From the NCBI RefSeq assembly GCF_036245475.1, contig NZ_BTPM01000002.1, forward strand, positions 1,550,001 through 1,614,000: DNA of 64,000 bases, read 5' to 3'. The stretch is from Vibrio sp. 10N. Its GTDB lineage: Bacteria; Pseudomonadota; Gammaproteobacteria; Enterobacterales; Vibrionaceae. A program made the position numbers and the translations under genes. The number at the start of each line of letters is the position of its first letter. Positions within the stretch are counted from its first letter, which is position 1. Below, one piece after another: positions 18,001 through 28,018 of the stretch. The notes beneath the pieces are model-generated. The model saw nothing but the letters and a program-made list of their open reading frames with translations, made no database searches and had not been told where the DNA came from.

Positions 18001-21000
18001 TGGTGTGGGCACCATCCTCGATGATGGTTCGGGCCCAGGACCAGATCCGGACGATGATCGCCCAGAGCTTTCCATGACCCCAGCGGTGTCTGTGAACGAA
18101 GGCACGGGCGCTGTGTTCACTGTGAATTTATCGAAAGCGACCGAAGCGGATGTCGTGTTGAATCTTGCCACCGCGACCGATGGCAGTTACACCGCAGAGT
18201 CGGGAGACATAGGGGATCTTACCGCGAGTTACAACGATGGTGAGTCCGACATACCGCTCACTATTACCGATGGCAACGTGACGCTGCCTGCTGGCATAAC
18301 TGAGTTTACCGTTACCGTCGTGACCACGCCGGATGAGGTGTTTGAAGGCCCTGAAACCTTTGGTGTGACCGTGACGGACAACAACAGCGTGACCACCAAC
18401 GGCTCTGCTACCGGTGTGGGCACCATCCTCGATGATGGTTCGGGCCCAGGACCCGATCCGGACGATGATCGCCCAGAGCTTTCCATTACCCCTGAGGTGT
18501 CAGTAGACGAAGGCACAGGCGCCGTGTTCACCGTGAATCTATCGAAAGCGACCGAAGCGGATGTCGTCTTGAATCTTGCCACCGCGACCGATGGCAGTTA
18601 CACCGCTGAGTCGGGAGATATCGGTGCGATGACCGCGAGTTATAACGATGGCGAGTCTGACGTGCCTCTCACCATCATCGATGGCAACGTGACCCTGCCA
18701 GCGGGCGTCACCGAGTTTACCGTGACTGTTGCAACCACGCCGGACGAAGTGTTTGAAGGTCCAGAGACTTTTGGCGTGACGGTGACGGACAACATCAGCG
18801 TGACCACCAACGGCTCTGCTACCGGTGTGGGCACCATTCTTGATGATGGTTCGGGTCCGGGGCCAGATCCAGATGATGACCGTCCAGAGCTTTCCATTAC
18901 CCCAGCGGTGTCTGTGAACGAAGGCACGGGTGCTGTGTTCACCGTGAATCTATCGAAAGCGACCGAAGCGGATGTCGTCTTGAATCTTGTCACTGCGACG
19001 GATGGCAGTTACACCGCTGAGTCGGGAGATATCGGTGCGATGACCGCGAGTTATAACGATGGCGAGTCTGACGTGCCTCTCACCATCATCGATGGCAACG
19101 TGACCCTCCCAGCGGGCGTCACCGAGTTTACCGTGACTGTTGCAACCACGCCGGACGAAGTGTTTGAAGGCCCTGAAACCTTCGGCGTGACGGTGACGGA
19201 CAATAACAGCGTGACCACCAATGGCTCCGCTACTGGTGTGGGCACCATCCTCGATGATGGTTCGGGCCCAGGACCCGATCCAGACGATGATCGCCCAGAG
19301 CTCTCCATTACCCCAGCGGTGTCTGTGAACGAAGGCACGGGCGCTGTGTTCACCGTGAATCTATCGAAAGCGACCGAAGCGGATGTGGTGTTGAATCTTG
19401 CCACCGCGACCGATGGCAGTTACACCGCTGAGTCGGGAGATATCGGTGCGATGACCGCGAGTTATAACGATGGCGAGTCTGACGTGCCTCTCACCATCAT
19501 CGATGGCAACGTGACCCTCCCAGCGGGTGTGACCGAGTTTACCGTGACTGTTGCAACCACGCCGGACGAAGTGTTTGAAGGCCCTGAAACCTTCGGCGTG
19601 ACGGTGACGGACAACAACAGCGTGACCACCAACAGCTCTGCCACCGGTGTGGGCACCATCCTCGACGATGGTTCGGGTCCAGGACCAGATCCAGATAATG
19701 ATCGCCCAGAGCTCTCCATTACCCCAGCAGTGTCAGTGAACGAAGGCACGGGTGCTGTTTTCACCGTGAATCTATCGAAAGCGACCGAAGATGATGTCGT
19801 CTTGAACCTTGCCACCGCGACCGACGGCAGTTACACCGCTGAGTCGGGAGATATCGGTGCGATGACCGCGAGTTACAACGATGGTGAGTCTGACGTGCCT
19901 CTTACCATCACCGATGGCAACGTAACTCTGCCTGCGGGTGTGACCGAGTTTACCGTCACCGTGGCGACCACGCTGGATGAGGTGTTTGAAGGCCCTGAAA
20001 CCTTCGGTGTGACGGTGACGGACAATAACAGCGTGACCACCAATGGCTCCGCTACTGGTGTGGGCACCATCCTCGATGATGGTTCGGGCCCAGGACCCGA
20101 TCCAGACGATGACCGTCCAGAGCTCTCCATTACCCCAGCGGTGTCAGTAGACGAGGGCACAGGCGCTGTGTTCACCGTGAATCTATCGAAAGCGACCGAA
20201 GCCGATGTCGTGTTGAACCTTGCCACCGCGACCGACGGCAGTTACACCGCTGAGTCGGGAGACATAGGGGATCTTACGGCGAGTTACAACGATGGTGAGT
20301 CTGATATACCGCTCACCATCATCGATGGCAACGTGACCCTACCCGCAGGCGTCACCGAATTTACCGTCACCGTGGCGACCACGCCGGACGAGGTATTTGA
20401 AGGCCCTGAAACCTTCGGCGTGACGGTGACGGACAACAACAGCGTGACCACCAATGGCTCCGCTACTGGTGTGGGCACCATCCTCGATGATGGTTCGGGC
20501 CCAGGACCCGATCCAGACGATGACCGTCCAGAGCTCTCCATTACCCCAGCGGTGTCAGTGAACGAAGGCACGGGCGCGGTGTTCACCGTGAATCTATCGA
20601 AAGCGACCGAAGCGGATGTGGTGTTGAACCTTGCCACCGCGACCGATGGCAGTTACACCGCTGAGTCGGGAGACATCGGGGATCTTACGGCGAGTTACAA
20701 CGATGGCGAGTCTGACGTACCTCTTACTATCACCGATGGCAACGTGACCCTGCCAGCGGGCGTCACCGAGTTTACCGTCACCGTGGCGACCACGCCGGAC
20801 GAGGTATTTGAAGGCCCTGAAACGTTTGGCGTGACCGTGACGGACAACAACAGCGTGACCACCAACGGCTCTGCTACCGGTGTGGGCACCATTCTCGATG
20901 ATGGTTCGGGTCCAGGGCCAGATCCAGACGATGATCGTCCAGAGCTTTCCATTACCCCAGCGGTGTCAGTGAACGAAGGCACGGGTGCCGTGTTCACCGT

Positions 21001-24000
21001 GAATCTATCGAAAGCGACCGAAGCGGATGTGGTGTTGAACCTTGCCACCGCGACCGATGGCAGTTACACCGCTGAGTCGGGAGATATCGGTGCGATGACC
21101 GCGAGTTATAACGATGGCGAGTCTGACGTGCCTCTCACCATCATCGATGGCAACGTGACCCTCCCAGCGGGTGTGACCGAGTTTACCGTGACTGTTGCAA
21201 CCACGCCGGACGAAGTGTTTGAAGGCCCTGAAACCTTCGGCGTGACGGTGACGGACAACAACAGCGTGACCACCAACAGCTCTGCCACCGGTGTGGGCAC
21301 CATCCTCGACGATGGTTCGGGTCCAGGACCAGATCCAGATAATGATCGCCCAGAGCTCTCCATTACCCCAGCAGTGTCAGTGAACGAAGGCACGGGTGCT
21401 GTTTTCACCGTGAATCTATCGAAAGCGACCGAAGATGATGTCGTCTTGAACCTTGCCACCGCGACCGACGGCAGTTACACCGCTGAGTCGGGAGATATCG
21501 GTGCGATGACCGCGAGTTACAACGATGGTGAGTCTGACGTGCCTCTTACCATCACCGATGGCAACGTAACTCTGCCTGCGGGTGTGACCGAGTTTACCGT
21601 CACCGTGGCGACCACGCTGGATGAGGTGTTTGAAGGCCCTGAAACCTTCGGTGTGACGGTGACGGACAATAACAGCGTGACCACCAATGGCTCCGCTACT
21701 GGTGTGGGCACCATCCTCGACGATGGTTCGGGTCCAGGACCAGATCCAGATAATGATCGCCCAGAGCTCTCCATTACCCCAGCAGTGTCAGTGAACGAAG
21801 GCACGGGTGCTGTTTTCACCGTGAATCTATCGAAAGCGACCGAAGATGATGTCGTCTTGAACCTTGCCACCGCGACCGACGGCAGTTACACCGCTGAGTC
21901 GGGAGATATCGGTGCGATGACCGCGAGTTACAACGATGGTGAGTCTGACGTGCCTCTTACCATCACCGATGGCAACGTAACTCTGCCTGCGGGTGTGACC
22001 GAGTTTACCGTCACCGTGGCGACCACGCTGGATGAGGTGTTTGAAGGCCCTGAAACCTTCGGTGTGACGGTGACGGACAATAACAGCGTGACCACCAATG
22101 GCTCCGCTACTGGTGTGGGCACCATCCTCGATGATGGTTCGGGCCCAGGACCCGATCCAGACGATGACCGTCCAGAGCTCTCCATTACCCCAGCGGTGTC
22201 AGTAGACGAGGGCACAGGCGCTGTGTTCACCGTGAATCTATCGAAAGCGACCGAAGCCGATGTCGTGTTGAACCTTGCCACCGCGACCGACGGCAGTTAC
22301 ACCGCTGAGTCGGGAGACATAGGGGATCTTACGGCGAGTTACAACGATGGTGAGTCTGATATACCGCTCACCATCATCGATGGCAACGTGACCCTACCCG
22401 CAGGCGTCACCGAATTTACCGTCACCGTGGCGACCACGCCGGACGAGGTATTTGAAGGCCCTGAAACCTTCGGCGTGACGGTGACGGACAACAACAGCGT
22501 GACCACCAATGGCTCCGCTACTGGTGTGGGCACCATCCTCGATGATGGTTCGGGCCCAGGACCCGATCCAGACGATGACCGTCCAGAGCTCTCCATTACC
22601 CCAGCGGTGTCAGTGAACGAAGGCACGGGCGCGGTGTTCACCGTGAATCTATCGAAAGCGACCGAAGCGGATGTGGTGTTGAACCTTGCCACCGCGACCG
22701 ATGGCAGTTACACCGCTGAGTCGGGAGACATCGGGGATCTTACGGCGAGTTACAACGATGGCGAGTCTGACGTACCTCTTACTATCACCGATGGCAACGT
22801 GACCCTGCCAGCGGGCGTCACCGAGTTTACCGTCACCGTGGCGACCACGCCGGACGAGGTATTTGAAGGCCCTGAAACGTTTGGCGTGACCGTGACGGAC
22901 AACAACAGCGTGACCACCAACGGCTCTGCTACCGGTGTGGGCACCATTCTCGATGATGGTTCGGGTCCAGGGCCAGATCCAGACGATGATCGTCCAGAGC
23001 TTTCCATTACCCCAGCGGTGTCAGTGAACGAAGGCACGGGTGCCGTGTTCACCGTGAATCTATCGAAAGCGACCGAAGATGATGTTGTCTTGAATCTTGC
23101 CACTGCGACGGATGGCAGTTATACCGCTGAGTCGGGAGATATTGGGGATCTTATTGCGAGTTATAACGATGGCGAGTCTGATATACCGCTCACCATCATC
23201 GATGGCAACGTGACCCTACCCACAGGCGTCACCGAATTTACCGTGACTGTTGCGACCACGCCGGACGAAGTGTTTGAAGGCCCTGAGACCTTCGGTGTGA
23301 CGGTGACGGACAATAACAGCGTGACCACCAATGGCTCTGCCACCGGAGTGGGTACTATCCTCGATGATGGTTCGGGCCCAGGACCCGATCCGGACGATGA
23401 CCGTCCAGAGCTTTCCATTACCCCCGCAGTGTCAGTAGACGAAGGCACGGGCGCGGTGTTCACCGTGAATCTATCGAAAGCGACCGAAGATGATGTTGTC
23501 TTGAATCTTGCCACTGCGACGGATGGCAGTTATACCGCTGAGTCGGGAGATATTGGGGATCTTATTGCGAGTTATAACGATGGCGAGTCTGATATACCGC
23601 TCACCATCATCGATGGCAACGTGACCCTACCCACAGGCGTCACCGAATTTACCGTGACTGTTGCGACCACGCCGGACGAAGTGTTTGAAGGCCCTGAAAC
23701 CTTCGGCGTGACGGTGACGGACAATAACAGCGTGACCACCAATGGCTCCGCTACTGGTGTGGGCACCATCCTCGATGATGGTTCGGGCCCAGGACCCGAT
23801 CCGGACGATGATCGCCCAGAGCTTTCCATTACCCCTGAGGTGTCAGTAGACGAAGGCACGGGCGCGGTGTTCACCGTGAATCTATCGAAAGCGACCGAAG
23901 ATGATGTGGTGTTGAATCTTGCCACCGCGACCGACGGCAGTTACACCGCTGAGTCGGGAGATATTGGGGATCTTACGGCGAGTTACAACGATGGTGAGTC

Positions 24001-26287
24001 TGACGTGCCTCTTACCATCACCGATGGCAACGTAACTCTGCCTGCGGGTGTGACCGAGTTTACCGTCACCGTGGCGACCACGCCGGATGAGGTGTTTGAA
24101 GGCCCTGAAACCTTCGGTGTGACGGTGACGGACAATAACAGCGTGACCACCAATGGCTCCGCTACTGGTGTGGGCACCATCCTCGATGATGGTTCGGGCC
24201 CAGGACCCGATCCAGACGATGACCGTCCAGAGCTCTCCATTACCCCAGCGGTGTCAGTAGACGAGGGCACAGGCGCTGTGTTCACCGTGAATCTATCGAA
24301 AGCGACCGAAGCGGATGTCGTCTTGAATCTTGCCACCGCGACCGATGGCAGTTACACCGCAGAGTCGGGAGACATCGGGAATCTTACCGCGAGTTACAAC
24401 GATGGCGAGTCTGACATACCGCTCACCATTACCGATGGCAACGTAACCCTGCCTGCTGGTGTGACCGAGTTTACCGTCACCGTGGCGACCACGCCGGATG
24501 AGGTGTTTGAAGGCCCTGAGACCTTTGGCGTGACGGTGACGGACAACAACAGCGTGACCACCAATGGCTCCGCTACTGGTGTGGGCACCATCCTCGACGA
24601 TGGTACCGGACCTGGTCCAGATCCAGACGATGACCGTCCAACGCTCTCAATCACTCCTGCAGTGTCTGTCAATGAGGGGACTGCGGCCATGTTCACCGTG
24701 GGGCTATCTAAGCAGACGGAAGCTAATGTTGTGTTGAATCTCGCAGCGGTGACTGGCGGTGACTACAGTACCGAGGCAGGAGATATAGGAGCTCTTACCG
24801 CGAGTTATAACGATGGTCAGTCTGATATACCACTGACCATTAACGACGGTAATGTGACTCTACCCGCTGGTGTGACCGAGTTTAAGATCACAGTACCAAC
24901 GATTGTAGATGGTGTATATGAATCTCCAGAGACCTTTGGCGTAGTGGTGACCGACAATAACAACGTCACCACTAATGGCTCTGCGACTGGTGTTGGTACA
25001 ATTACCGACATTAACACGCCACCAGAAGTGACCGATTTTGAGCTATATGCCAGTGATGACAACATTCCATTAGACTTCTCCGATTTTATTACTGACCTCG
25101 AAGATGACCAAGACCCAGATAAAGTCACCATGATCAAAATCGAGAAGGAACCAGCTTTTGGCCAGCTCTATTTTATCAGTGGTGCAGGTATTCGATTCGA
25201 CCTGGATGAAGGGGATATGATCGAGGAGACCTTTGATATCTATTACGATGTCGACGTTGCTTTTGATGCCACTATTGATGGCTTTACCGGAGACCTTAGT
25301 GAGCTCGAGGAGCAAGGGATAATTTTAACTGGTGGTACCTACGCGGATGATGCACCACATGATAATTTAACAGAGGAGATGATCGGTTTCGATGGTTCTG
25401 GTGTCTTGAAGCAACGTGGCTACTATACTGAGCGCGCTGATGAAAGTGGTAGCGGTAAAGAGACAGAGTCACTCGCTAAAGAATACATGTCGGTTAAGTT
25501 CCAAAGTGGTTTGGTGACCAGTTTAGCTATCGGAATAGGTGCGATGACAGGGGCGTTCAACAACGGCGATGCTCAAGTTTTTGTGTATCTATACGCCGAC
25601 GGTGTACTCGTTGATCCCGATCCGATTGTGATTGATGGACCCGATGACAACTCCTCGAAGCAGGCGGTCATCAATGTCGATTCTGATGTCCCTTTCGATG
25701 AGTTCCGAATTATCGCTGTCGATGACGATCAAAATGCAGGTTTCGTGCTCCAAAGCATCGAAATCATAGAAGCTCAAGTAGAAGATCAGTTTATGTACAG
25801 TGCTGTAGATTCCGAAGGTCTTGCCAGTACTGAAACGGCGACGGTTGATGTGAACATCCTATCTAAAGGTAACTTAGATCTGGCAGACGATTTAGACTTT
25901 GCTGTGCAAGGTGGCAGTGGTGTTACTGTGATTCACGGAACTGACGGCAATGACCTTCTCATTGGCGGGCTAGGTGACGATGTGATGACTGGTGGCTTGG
26001 GCAACGATACCTTCAAATGGGCGGAATCTGATCTTGACGGTGGTTACGACATCATCAAAGACTTCTCGCAAGAAAATGGTAATGATGACGTTATTGACCT
26101 TTCAGATTTGTTTGATGACGACGATAGCTTAGCAGACCTACTAGCTTCTGAGGTGATCCATACCGAAGAGTTAGATGGCAATACCGTAATCAGCATTGAT
26201 AAGGGTAATGAAAAATCGGTGAGCATTGAGCTTGAGGGGGTAGTAGGTGTAGACCTTAGTACCATTCTCATCATCAACGATCCGTAA
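15086..26287 (+). CDS. Giant LapA-type repeat adhesin, type I secreted
   Basis: A 3733-residue, extremely acidic protein. The N-terminal ~130 residues form a retention module (MSGFSLFGAAQISGTLVVDA) with the sequence TAAG at residues 94-97, the LapG-type di-alanine cleavage site. A divergent Calx-beta-like unit (~residues 157-294) is followed by 21 near-identical 137-residue units (295-3171) and a more divergent one (to ~3309). Each unit is a beta-sandwich with VSVDEGTGAVFTVNLSKATE and an acidic linker DDGSGPGPDPDDDRPELS. The C-terminal ~420 residues include an insertion domain and one RTX block (GGLGDDVMTGGLGNDTF) with a VCA0849-type secretion end. It is probably secreted by LapB-LapC and a TolC partner encoded elsewhere, and released by LapG (30.4-36.6 kb). 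It should mediate attachment and biofilm. Confidence 0.93.
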   Translation: MSGFSLFGAAQISGTLVVDAQGRLTVLPEGLDPRPGDVVIDILEDAEVGEDVNVVVVQGDGSARTLEITALDADAIIAQIESGQDPTDVEGQETAAGEENGSSPTTTGVIERDGTQVIASTQFDTTGLEAQGLSATQSLTLLQFARQPEQIAEEVIPATLSITGGDQVNEGESAEFVVRLSAESETDITLGLSLITGQDSYTAEADDLESISAFYVDSDGETQAVSINDGQVNLPAGVTELTVSVQTKQDAVFEGRENFGLRVSDVDGVTLQDGSGTFDEEGTLFVVGDAEIIDDGSGPGPDPDDDRPELFITQAVSVDEGTSAVFTVSLSKATEDDVVLNLATATDGSYTAESGDIGAMTASYNDGESDVPLTITDGNVTLPAGVTEFTVTVATTPDEVFEGPETFGVTVTDNNSVTTNGSATGVGTILDDGSGPGPDPDDDRPELSITPAVSVDEGTGAVFTVNLSKATEDDVVLNLATATDGSYTAESGDIGDLTASYNDGESDIPLTIIDGNVTLPAGVTEFTVTVATTPDEVFEGPETFGVTVTDNNSVTTNGSATGVGTILDDGSGPGPDPDDDRPELSITPAVSVNEGTGAVFTVNLSKATEADVVLNLATATDGSYTAESGDIGDLTASYNDGESDVPLTITDGNVTLPAGVTEFTVTVATTPDEVFEGPETFGVTVTDNNSVTTNGSATGVGTILDDGSGPGPDPDDDRPELSITPAVSVDEGTGAVFTVNLSKATEADVVLNLATATDGSYTAESGDIGAMTATYNDGESDVPLTITDGNVTLPAGVTEFTVTVATTPDEVFEGPETFGVTVTDNNSVTTNSSATGVGTILDDGSGPGPDPDNDRPELSITPAVSVNEGTGAVFTVNLSKATEDDVVLNLATATDGSYTAESGDIGAMTASYNDGESDVPLTITDGNVTLPAGVTEFTVTVATTPDEVFEGPETFGVTVTDNNSVTTNGSATGVGTILDDGSGPGPDPDDDRPELSMTPAVSVNEGTGAVFTVNLSKATEADVVLNLATATDGSYTAESGDIGDLTASYNDGESDIPLTITDGNVTLPAGITEFTVTVVTTPDEVFEGPETFGVTVTDNNSVTTNGSATGVGTILDDGSGPGPDPDDDRPELSITPEVSVDEGTGAVFTVNLSKATEADVVLNLATATDGSYTAESGDIGAMTASYNDGESDVPLTIIDGNVTLPAGVTEFTVTVATTPDEVFEGPETFGVTVTDNISVTTNGSATGVGTILDDGSGPGPDPDDDRPELSITPAVSVNEGTGAVFTVNLSKATEADVVLNLVTATDGSYTAESGDIGAMTASYNDGESDVPLTIIDGNVTLPAGVTEFTVTVATTPDEVFEGPETFGVTVTDNNSVTTNGSATGVGTILDDGSGPGPDPDDDRPELSITPAVSVNEGTGAVFTVNLSKATEADVVLNLATATDGSYTAESGDIGAMTASYNDGESDVPLTIIDGNVTLPAGVTEFTVTVATTPDEVFEGPETFGVTVTDNNSVTTNSSATGVGTILDDGSGPGPDPDNDRPELSITPAVSVNEGTGAVFTVNLSKATEDDVVLNLATATDGSYTAESGDIGAMTASYNDGESDVPLTITDGNVTLPAGVTEFTVTVATTLDEVFEGPETFGVTVTDNNSVTTNGSATGVGTILDDGSGPGPDPDDDRPELSITPAVSVDEGTGAVFTVNLSKATEADVVLNLATATDGSYTAESGDIGDLTASYNDGESDIPLTIIDGNVTLPAGVTEFTVTVATTPDEVFEGPETFGVTVTDNNSVTTNGSATGVGTILDDGSGPGPDPDDDRPELSITPAVSVNEGTGAVFTVNLSKATEADVVLNLATATDGSYTAESGDIGDLTASYNDGESDVPLTITDGNVTLPAGVTEFTVTVATTPDEVFEGPETFGVTVTDNNSVTTNGSATGVGTILDDGSGPGPDPDDDRPELSITPAVSVNEGTGAVFTVNLSKATEADVVLNLATATDGSYTAESGDIGAMTASYNDGESDVPLTIIDGNVTLPAGVTEFTVTVATTPDEVFEGPETFGVTVTDNNSVTTNSSATGVGTILDDGSGPGPDPDNDRPELSITPAVSVNEGTGAVFTVNLSKATEDDVVLNLATATDGSYTAESGDIGAMTASYNDGESDVPLTITDGNVTLPAGVTEFTVTVATTLDEVFEGPETFGVTVTDNNSVTTNGSATGVGTILDDGSGPGPDPDNDRPELSITPAVSVNEGTGAVFTVNLSKATEDDVVLNLATATDGSYTAESGDIGAMTASYNDGESDVPLTITDGNVTLPAGVTEFTVTVATTLDEVFEGPETFGVTVTDNNSVTTNGSATGVGTILDDGSGPGPDPDDDRPELSITPAVSVDEGTGAVFTVNLSKATEADVVLNLATATDGSYTAESGDIGDLTASYNDGESDIPLTIIDGNVTLPAGVTEFTVTVATTPDEVFEGPETFGVTVTDNNSVTTNGSATGVGTILDDGSGPGPDPDDDRPELSITPAVSVNEGTGAVFTVNLSKATEADVVLNLATATDGSYTAESGDIGDLTASYNDGESDVPLTITDGNVTLPAGVTEFTVTVATTPDEVFEGPETFGVTVTDNNSVTTNGSATGVGTILDDGSGPGPDPDDDRPELSITPAVSVNEGTGAVFTVNLSKATEDDVVLNLATATDGSYTAESGDIGDLIASYNDGESDIPLTIIDGNVTLPTGVTEFTVTVATTPDEVFEGPETFGVTVTDNNSVTTNGSATGVGTILDDGSGPGPDPDDDRPELSITPAVSVDEGTGAVFTVNLSKATEDDVVLNLATATDGSYTAESGDIGDLIASYNDGESDIPLTIIDGNVTLPTGVTEFTVTVATTPDEVFEGPETFGVTVTDNNSVTTNGSATGVGTILDDGSGPGPDPDDDRPELSITPEVSVDEGTGAVFTVNLSKATEDDVVLNLATATDGSYTAESGDIGDLTASYNDGESDVPLTITDGNVTLPAGVTEFTVTVATTPDEVFEGPETFGVTVTDNNSVTTNGSATGVGTILDDGSGPGPDPDDDRPELSITPAVSVDEGTGAVFTVNLSKATEADVVLNLATATDGSYTAESGDIGNLTASYNDGESDIPLTITDGNVTLPAGVTEFTVTVATTPDEVFEGPETFGVTVTDNNSVTTNGSATGVGTILDDGTGPGPDPDDDRPTLSITPAVSVNEGTAAMFTVGLSKQTEANVVLNLAAVTGGDYSTEAGDIGALTASYNDGQSDIPLTINDGNVTLPAGVTEFKITVPTIVDGVYESPETFGVVVTDNNNVTTNGSATGVGTITDINTPPEVTDFELYASDDNIPLDFSDFITDLEDDQDPDKVTMIKIEKEPAFGQLYFISGAGIRFDLDEGDMIEETFDIYYDVDVAFDATIDGFTGDLSELEEQGIILTGGTYADDAPHDNLTEEMIGFDGSGVLKQRGYYTERADESGSGKETESLAKEYMSVKFQSGLVTSLAIGIGAMTGAFNNGDAQVFVYLYADGVLVDPDPIVIDGPDDNSSKQAVINVDSDVPFDEFRIIAVDDDQNAGFVLQSIEIIEAQVEDQFMYSAVDSEGLASTETATVDVNILSKGNLDLADDLDFAVQGGSGVTVIHGTDGNDLLIGGLGDDVMTGGLGNDTFKWAESDLDGGYDIIKDFSQENGNDDVIDLSDLFDDDDSLADLLASEVIHTEELDGNTVISIDKGNEKSVSIELEGVVGVDLSTILIINDP
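15968..24598 (+). repeat. 21 tandem 411-bp repeats
   Basis: The period is exactly 411 bp (137 codons) and equals 8631 bp / 21. Units differ at a few codon positions only (for example GDLTASYND versus GAMTASYND, and EADVV versus EDDVV). Mirror-image open frames of 117 codons recur on the minus strand at the same 411-bp period and are artefacts of the repeat. Blocks of several units are duplicated with almost no difference, showing recent unequal recombination. Confidence 0.97.
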
Positions 26288-26303
26288 TTTGTGCGAGCGA
26301 ACG

Positions 26304-26334
26304 AAAAAGGGAAGTCTAATCGACTTCCCTTTTT
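26304..26334 (+). terminator. Rho-independent terminator of the adhesin gene
   Basis: AAAAAGGGAAGT and ACTTCCCTTTTT pair around a 7-nt loop, 17 bp after the adhesin stop. Confidence 0.88.
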
Positions 26335-26381
26335 GTTACCGGAGTTCTATTTAGCTGGATTCAAATGAGTAAGATTTTAAG

Positions 26382-26396
26382 TGTCGTCAAATGGCA
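26382..26396 (+). promoter_or_regulatory. Putative AraC-regulator box, amidohydrolase promoter
   Basis: TGTCGTCAAATGGCA lies 74 bp before the amidohydrolase start. It matches 14 of 15 bases at 29047-29061 before the porin, and its left half recurs inverted at 27978-27989 before the AraC gene. Inferred to be the operator of the AraC protein at 28019. Confidence 0.5.
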
Positions 26397-26469
26397 GTTT
26401 TTTGTGAAGGTGATTGGTTGCTATGTGCTCACACATTGAGACACCAACATCACTGAAAGAGAGTATTAC

Positions 26470-27888
26470 ATGTTTAAGAAAACACTGATTGCTGCTTCAC
26501 TTGCGTTGACGACAGCTTCTGCTTTTGCTGCTATGGCACCGACACAAGCTTCTGAACCAACCATAATCGAAGCGCCGCAAGTGGTTGTATTTAAGAACGT
26601 CAATATTTTCAACGGAACCGAAAATAAGCTGTACAACAACCACTCTGTCGTTGTTACTGGCAATAAAATTACAGCAATCACCCAAGGCAATGCCGATGTA
26701 CCAGCTGATGCCAAAGTGATTGACGGTGAAGGTCGAACCTTGATGCCTGCATTAGTAGAAGCGCACATGCATCTAGCGCTACCAAAAGGTCTGCTTGGTA
26801 CCAACGATATGCGTTGGTCAGAGATCGCCGTACATGCTAAAGGGTTCGGTGAGATGTACCTTGATCTTGGCTTTGGTACCATTCGAGATGTTGGTGGTGC
26901 GGACGGTGTTTGGACTGAGCTAGAGAAAAAAGGTGATATCGACTTCCCGCGAACTTATGTTTCAGGTGCGCCTATTGCGCCAATCGGTGGACACTCAGAT
27001 GTCGGCTTACAGTCACGCCGACTGACGGATTCTCCACAGAACCTAGAAATCCTAGGCATTATGTCAACGCCGGCTGGCGTGGCAGAGATCCATGAGCAAG
27101 CGCGCCATAACTACCGTCAAGGTGGTCAGTTTACTAAGGTGTTCCAGTCGGGTGGCGTATCGTCAAAATTTGACCCATGGCAATACCAGTCACTACTGGA
27201 TGAAGAGCTCAAGGCTGCGGTAGATATTGCTGAATCGTACGGCTCCTATGTGGCGACTCACGCATACTCAGACAAGGCATTGCACCAAGCGTTGGATACT
27301 GGTGTGAAGTCCATTGAACACGGCTTTATGTTCAATGAAAGCCACCACAAGAAGTTTAAAGAAAACGGCGCTTTCTTGGTGACGAACCTCACCGCGTTCT
27401 CACCGGAGCTAGCGAAGGTGCCCGTAGTACAAGACCCAAGCATTCAGAAGAAGCTAGCGTCGGCGCAAGCGGCTTTCGACAGCTACATTGAAAACGTACA
27501 GAAGCTAGACCCAGACTACCGAGCGTTCAATACGGATTGTGTGGGCTATGCGGATATGTGTGCCAAGCAGATCTCCCATGAGATTTACCTAAATGCGAAG
27601 TTCTTCGGCAACTTCTCGGCGCTTCGAGCAATGACATCAACCGGTGGCCGAATTTCAGCGGAGCTGATGGAGGATTGGATCAACCCATACTCAGACGGCA
27701 AAATTGGTGTGATTGAGGTGGGAGCGTATGCCGACATTCTACTGATTGATGGTAACCCACTTGAAGACATCACGCTTATTGGTGGTCGAGAAACTTGGCT
27801 GACCAATGATGCTAAGCCAGATGGCTCTCATCTGACAGAAATGGATCTCATCATGAAAGACGGTAAGATTTTCAAAAATACCCTCTAA
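26470..27888 (+). CDS. Exported metal-dependent amidohydrolase
   Basis: A 472-residue amidohydrolase of the imidazolonepropionase/prolidase-like group. A Sec signal peptide (MFKKTLIAASLALTTASAFA) places it in the periplasm. Metal-site motifs are HMH (~residue 99), the lysine in GGQFTKVFQSGG, a histidine in YVATHAYSD, another in SIEHGFMFN, and the C-terminal GRISAELMED...DILLIDGNPLED of the composite beta domain. The substrate may be a cyclic amide or dipeptide; this is not resolvable here. It stands before an AraC regulator and a porin with a shared upstream motif, suggesting a small uptake-and-hydrolysis unit for one compound. Confidence 0.87.
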   Translation: MFKKTLIAASLALTTASAFAAMAPTQASEPTIIEAPQVVVFKNVNIFNGTENKLYNNHSVVVTGNKITAITQGNADVPADAKVIDGEGRTLMPALVEAHMHLALPKGLLGTNDMRWSEIAVHAKGFGEMYLDLGFGTIRDVGGADGVWTELEKKGDIDFPRTYVSGAPIAPIGGHSDVGLQSRRLTDSPQNLEILGIMSTPAGVAEIHEQARHNYRQGGQFTKVFQSGGVSSKFDPWQYQSLLDEELKAAVDIAESYGSYVATHAYSDKALHQALDTGVKSIEHGFMFNESHHKKFKENGAFLVTNLTAFSPELAKVPVVQDPSIQKKLASAQAAFDSYIENVQKLDPDYRAFNTDCVGYADMCAKQISHEIYLNAKFFGNFSALRAMTSTGGRISAELMEDWINPYSDGKIGVIEVGAYADILLIDGNPLEDITLIGGRETWLTNDAKPDGSHLTEMDLIMKDGKIFKNTL

Positions 27889-27926
27889 AACAAAGCGCCT
27901 GACTATCAGTCAGGCGCTTTGTTTTA
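27887..27926. terminator. Strong terminator after the amidohydrolase
   Basis: A 17-bp perfect stem (AAAACAAAGCGCCTGAC with its complement) has a 5-nt loop and ends in GTTTTATT. The stem begins inside the stop codon of the amidohydrolase gene. Confidence 0.88.
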
Positions 27927-27977
27927 TTGCTGCTGTCACGCTTTCGCCATTGAAACGGTTTGACCAAACTCGACTGA

Positions 27978-27989
27978 TTGACGACACTT
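27978..27989 (-). promoter_or_regulatory. Putative AraC-regulator half box, own promoter
   Basis: TTGACGACACTT is the reverse complement of AAGTGTCGTCAA, the left part of the box at 26380-26391. It lies 30 bp before the AraC start, a typical place for autoregulation. The ATGGCA half is not conserved here. Confidence 0.4.
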
Positions 27990-28018
27990 TAGGTATCCAT
28001 TCCTAACCTCTTCATTTT

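Noticed and set aside
16174..24696. About 21 minus-strand open frames of 117 codons inside the adhesin gene
   Set aside because: They recur every 411 bp as the mirror image of the coding repeat and have no ribosome binding sites; they arise from codon use of the repeat unit.
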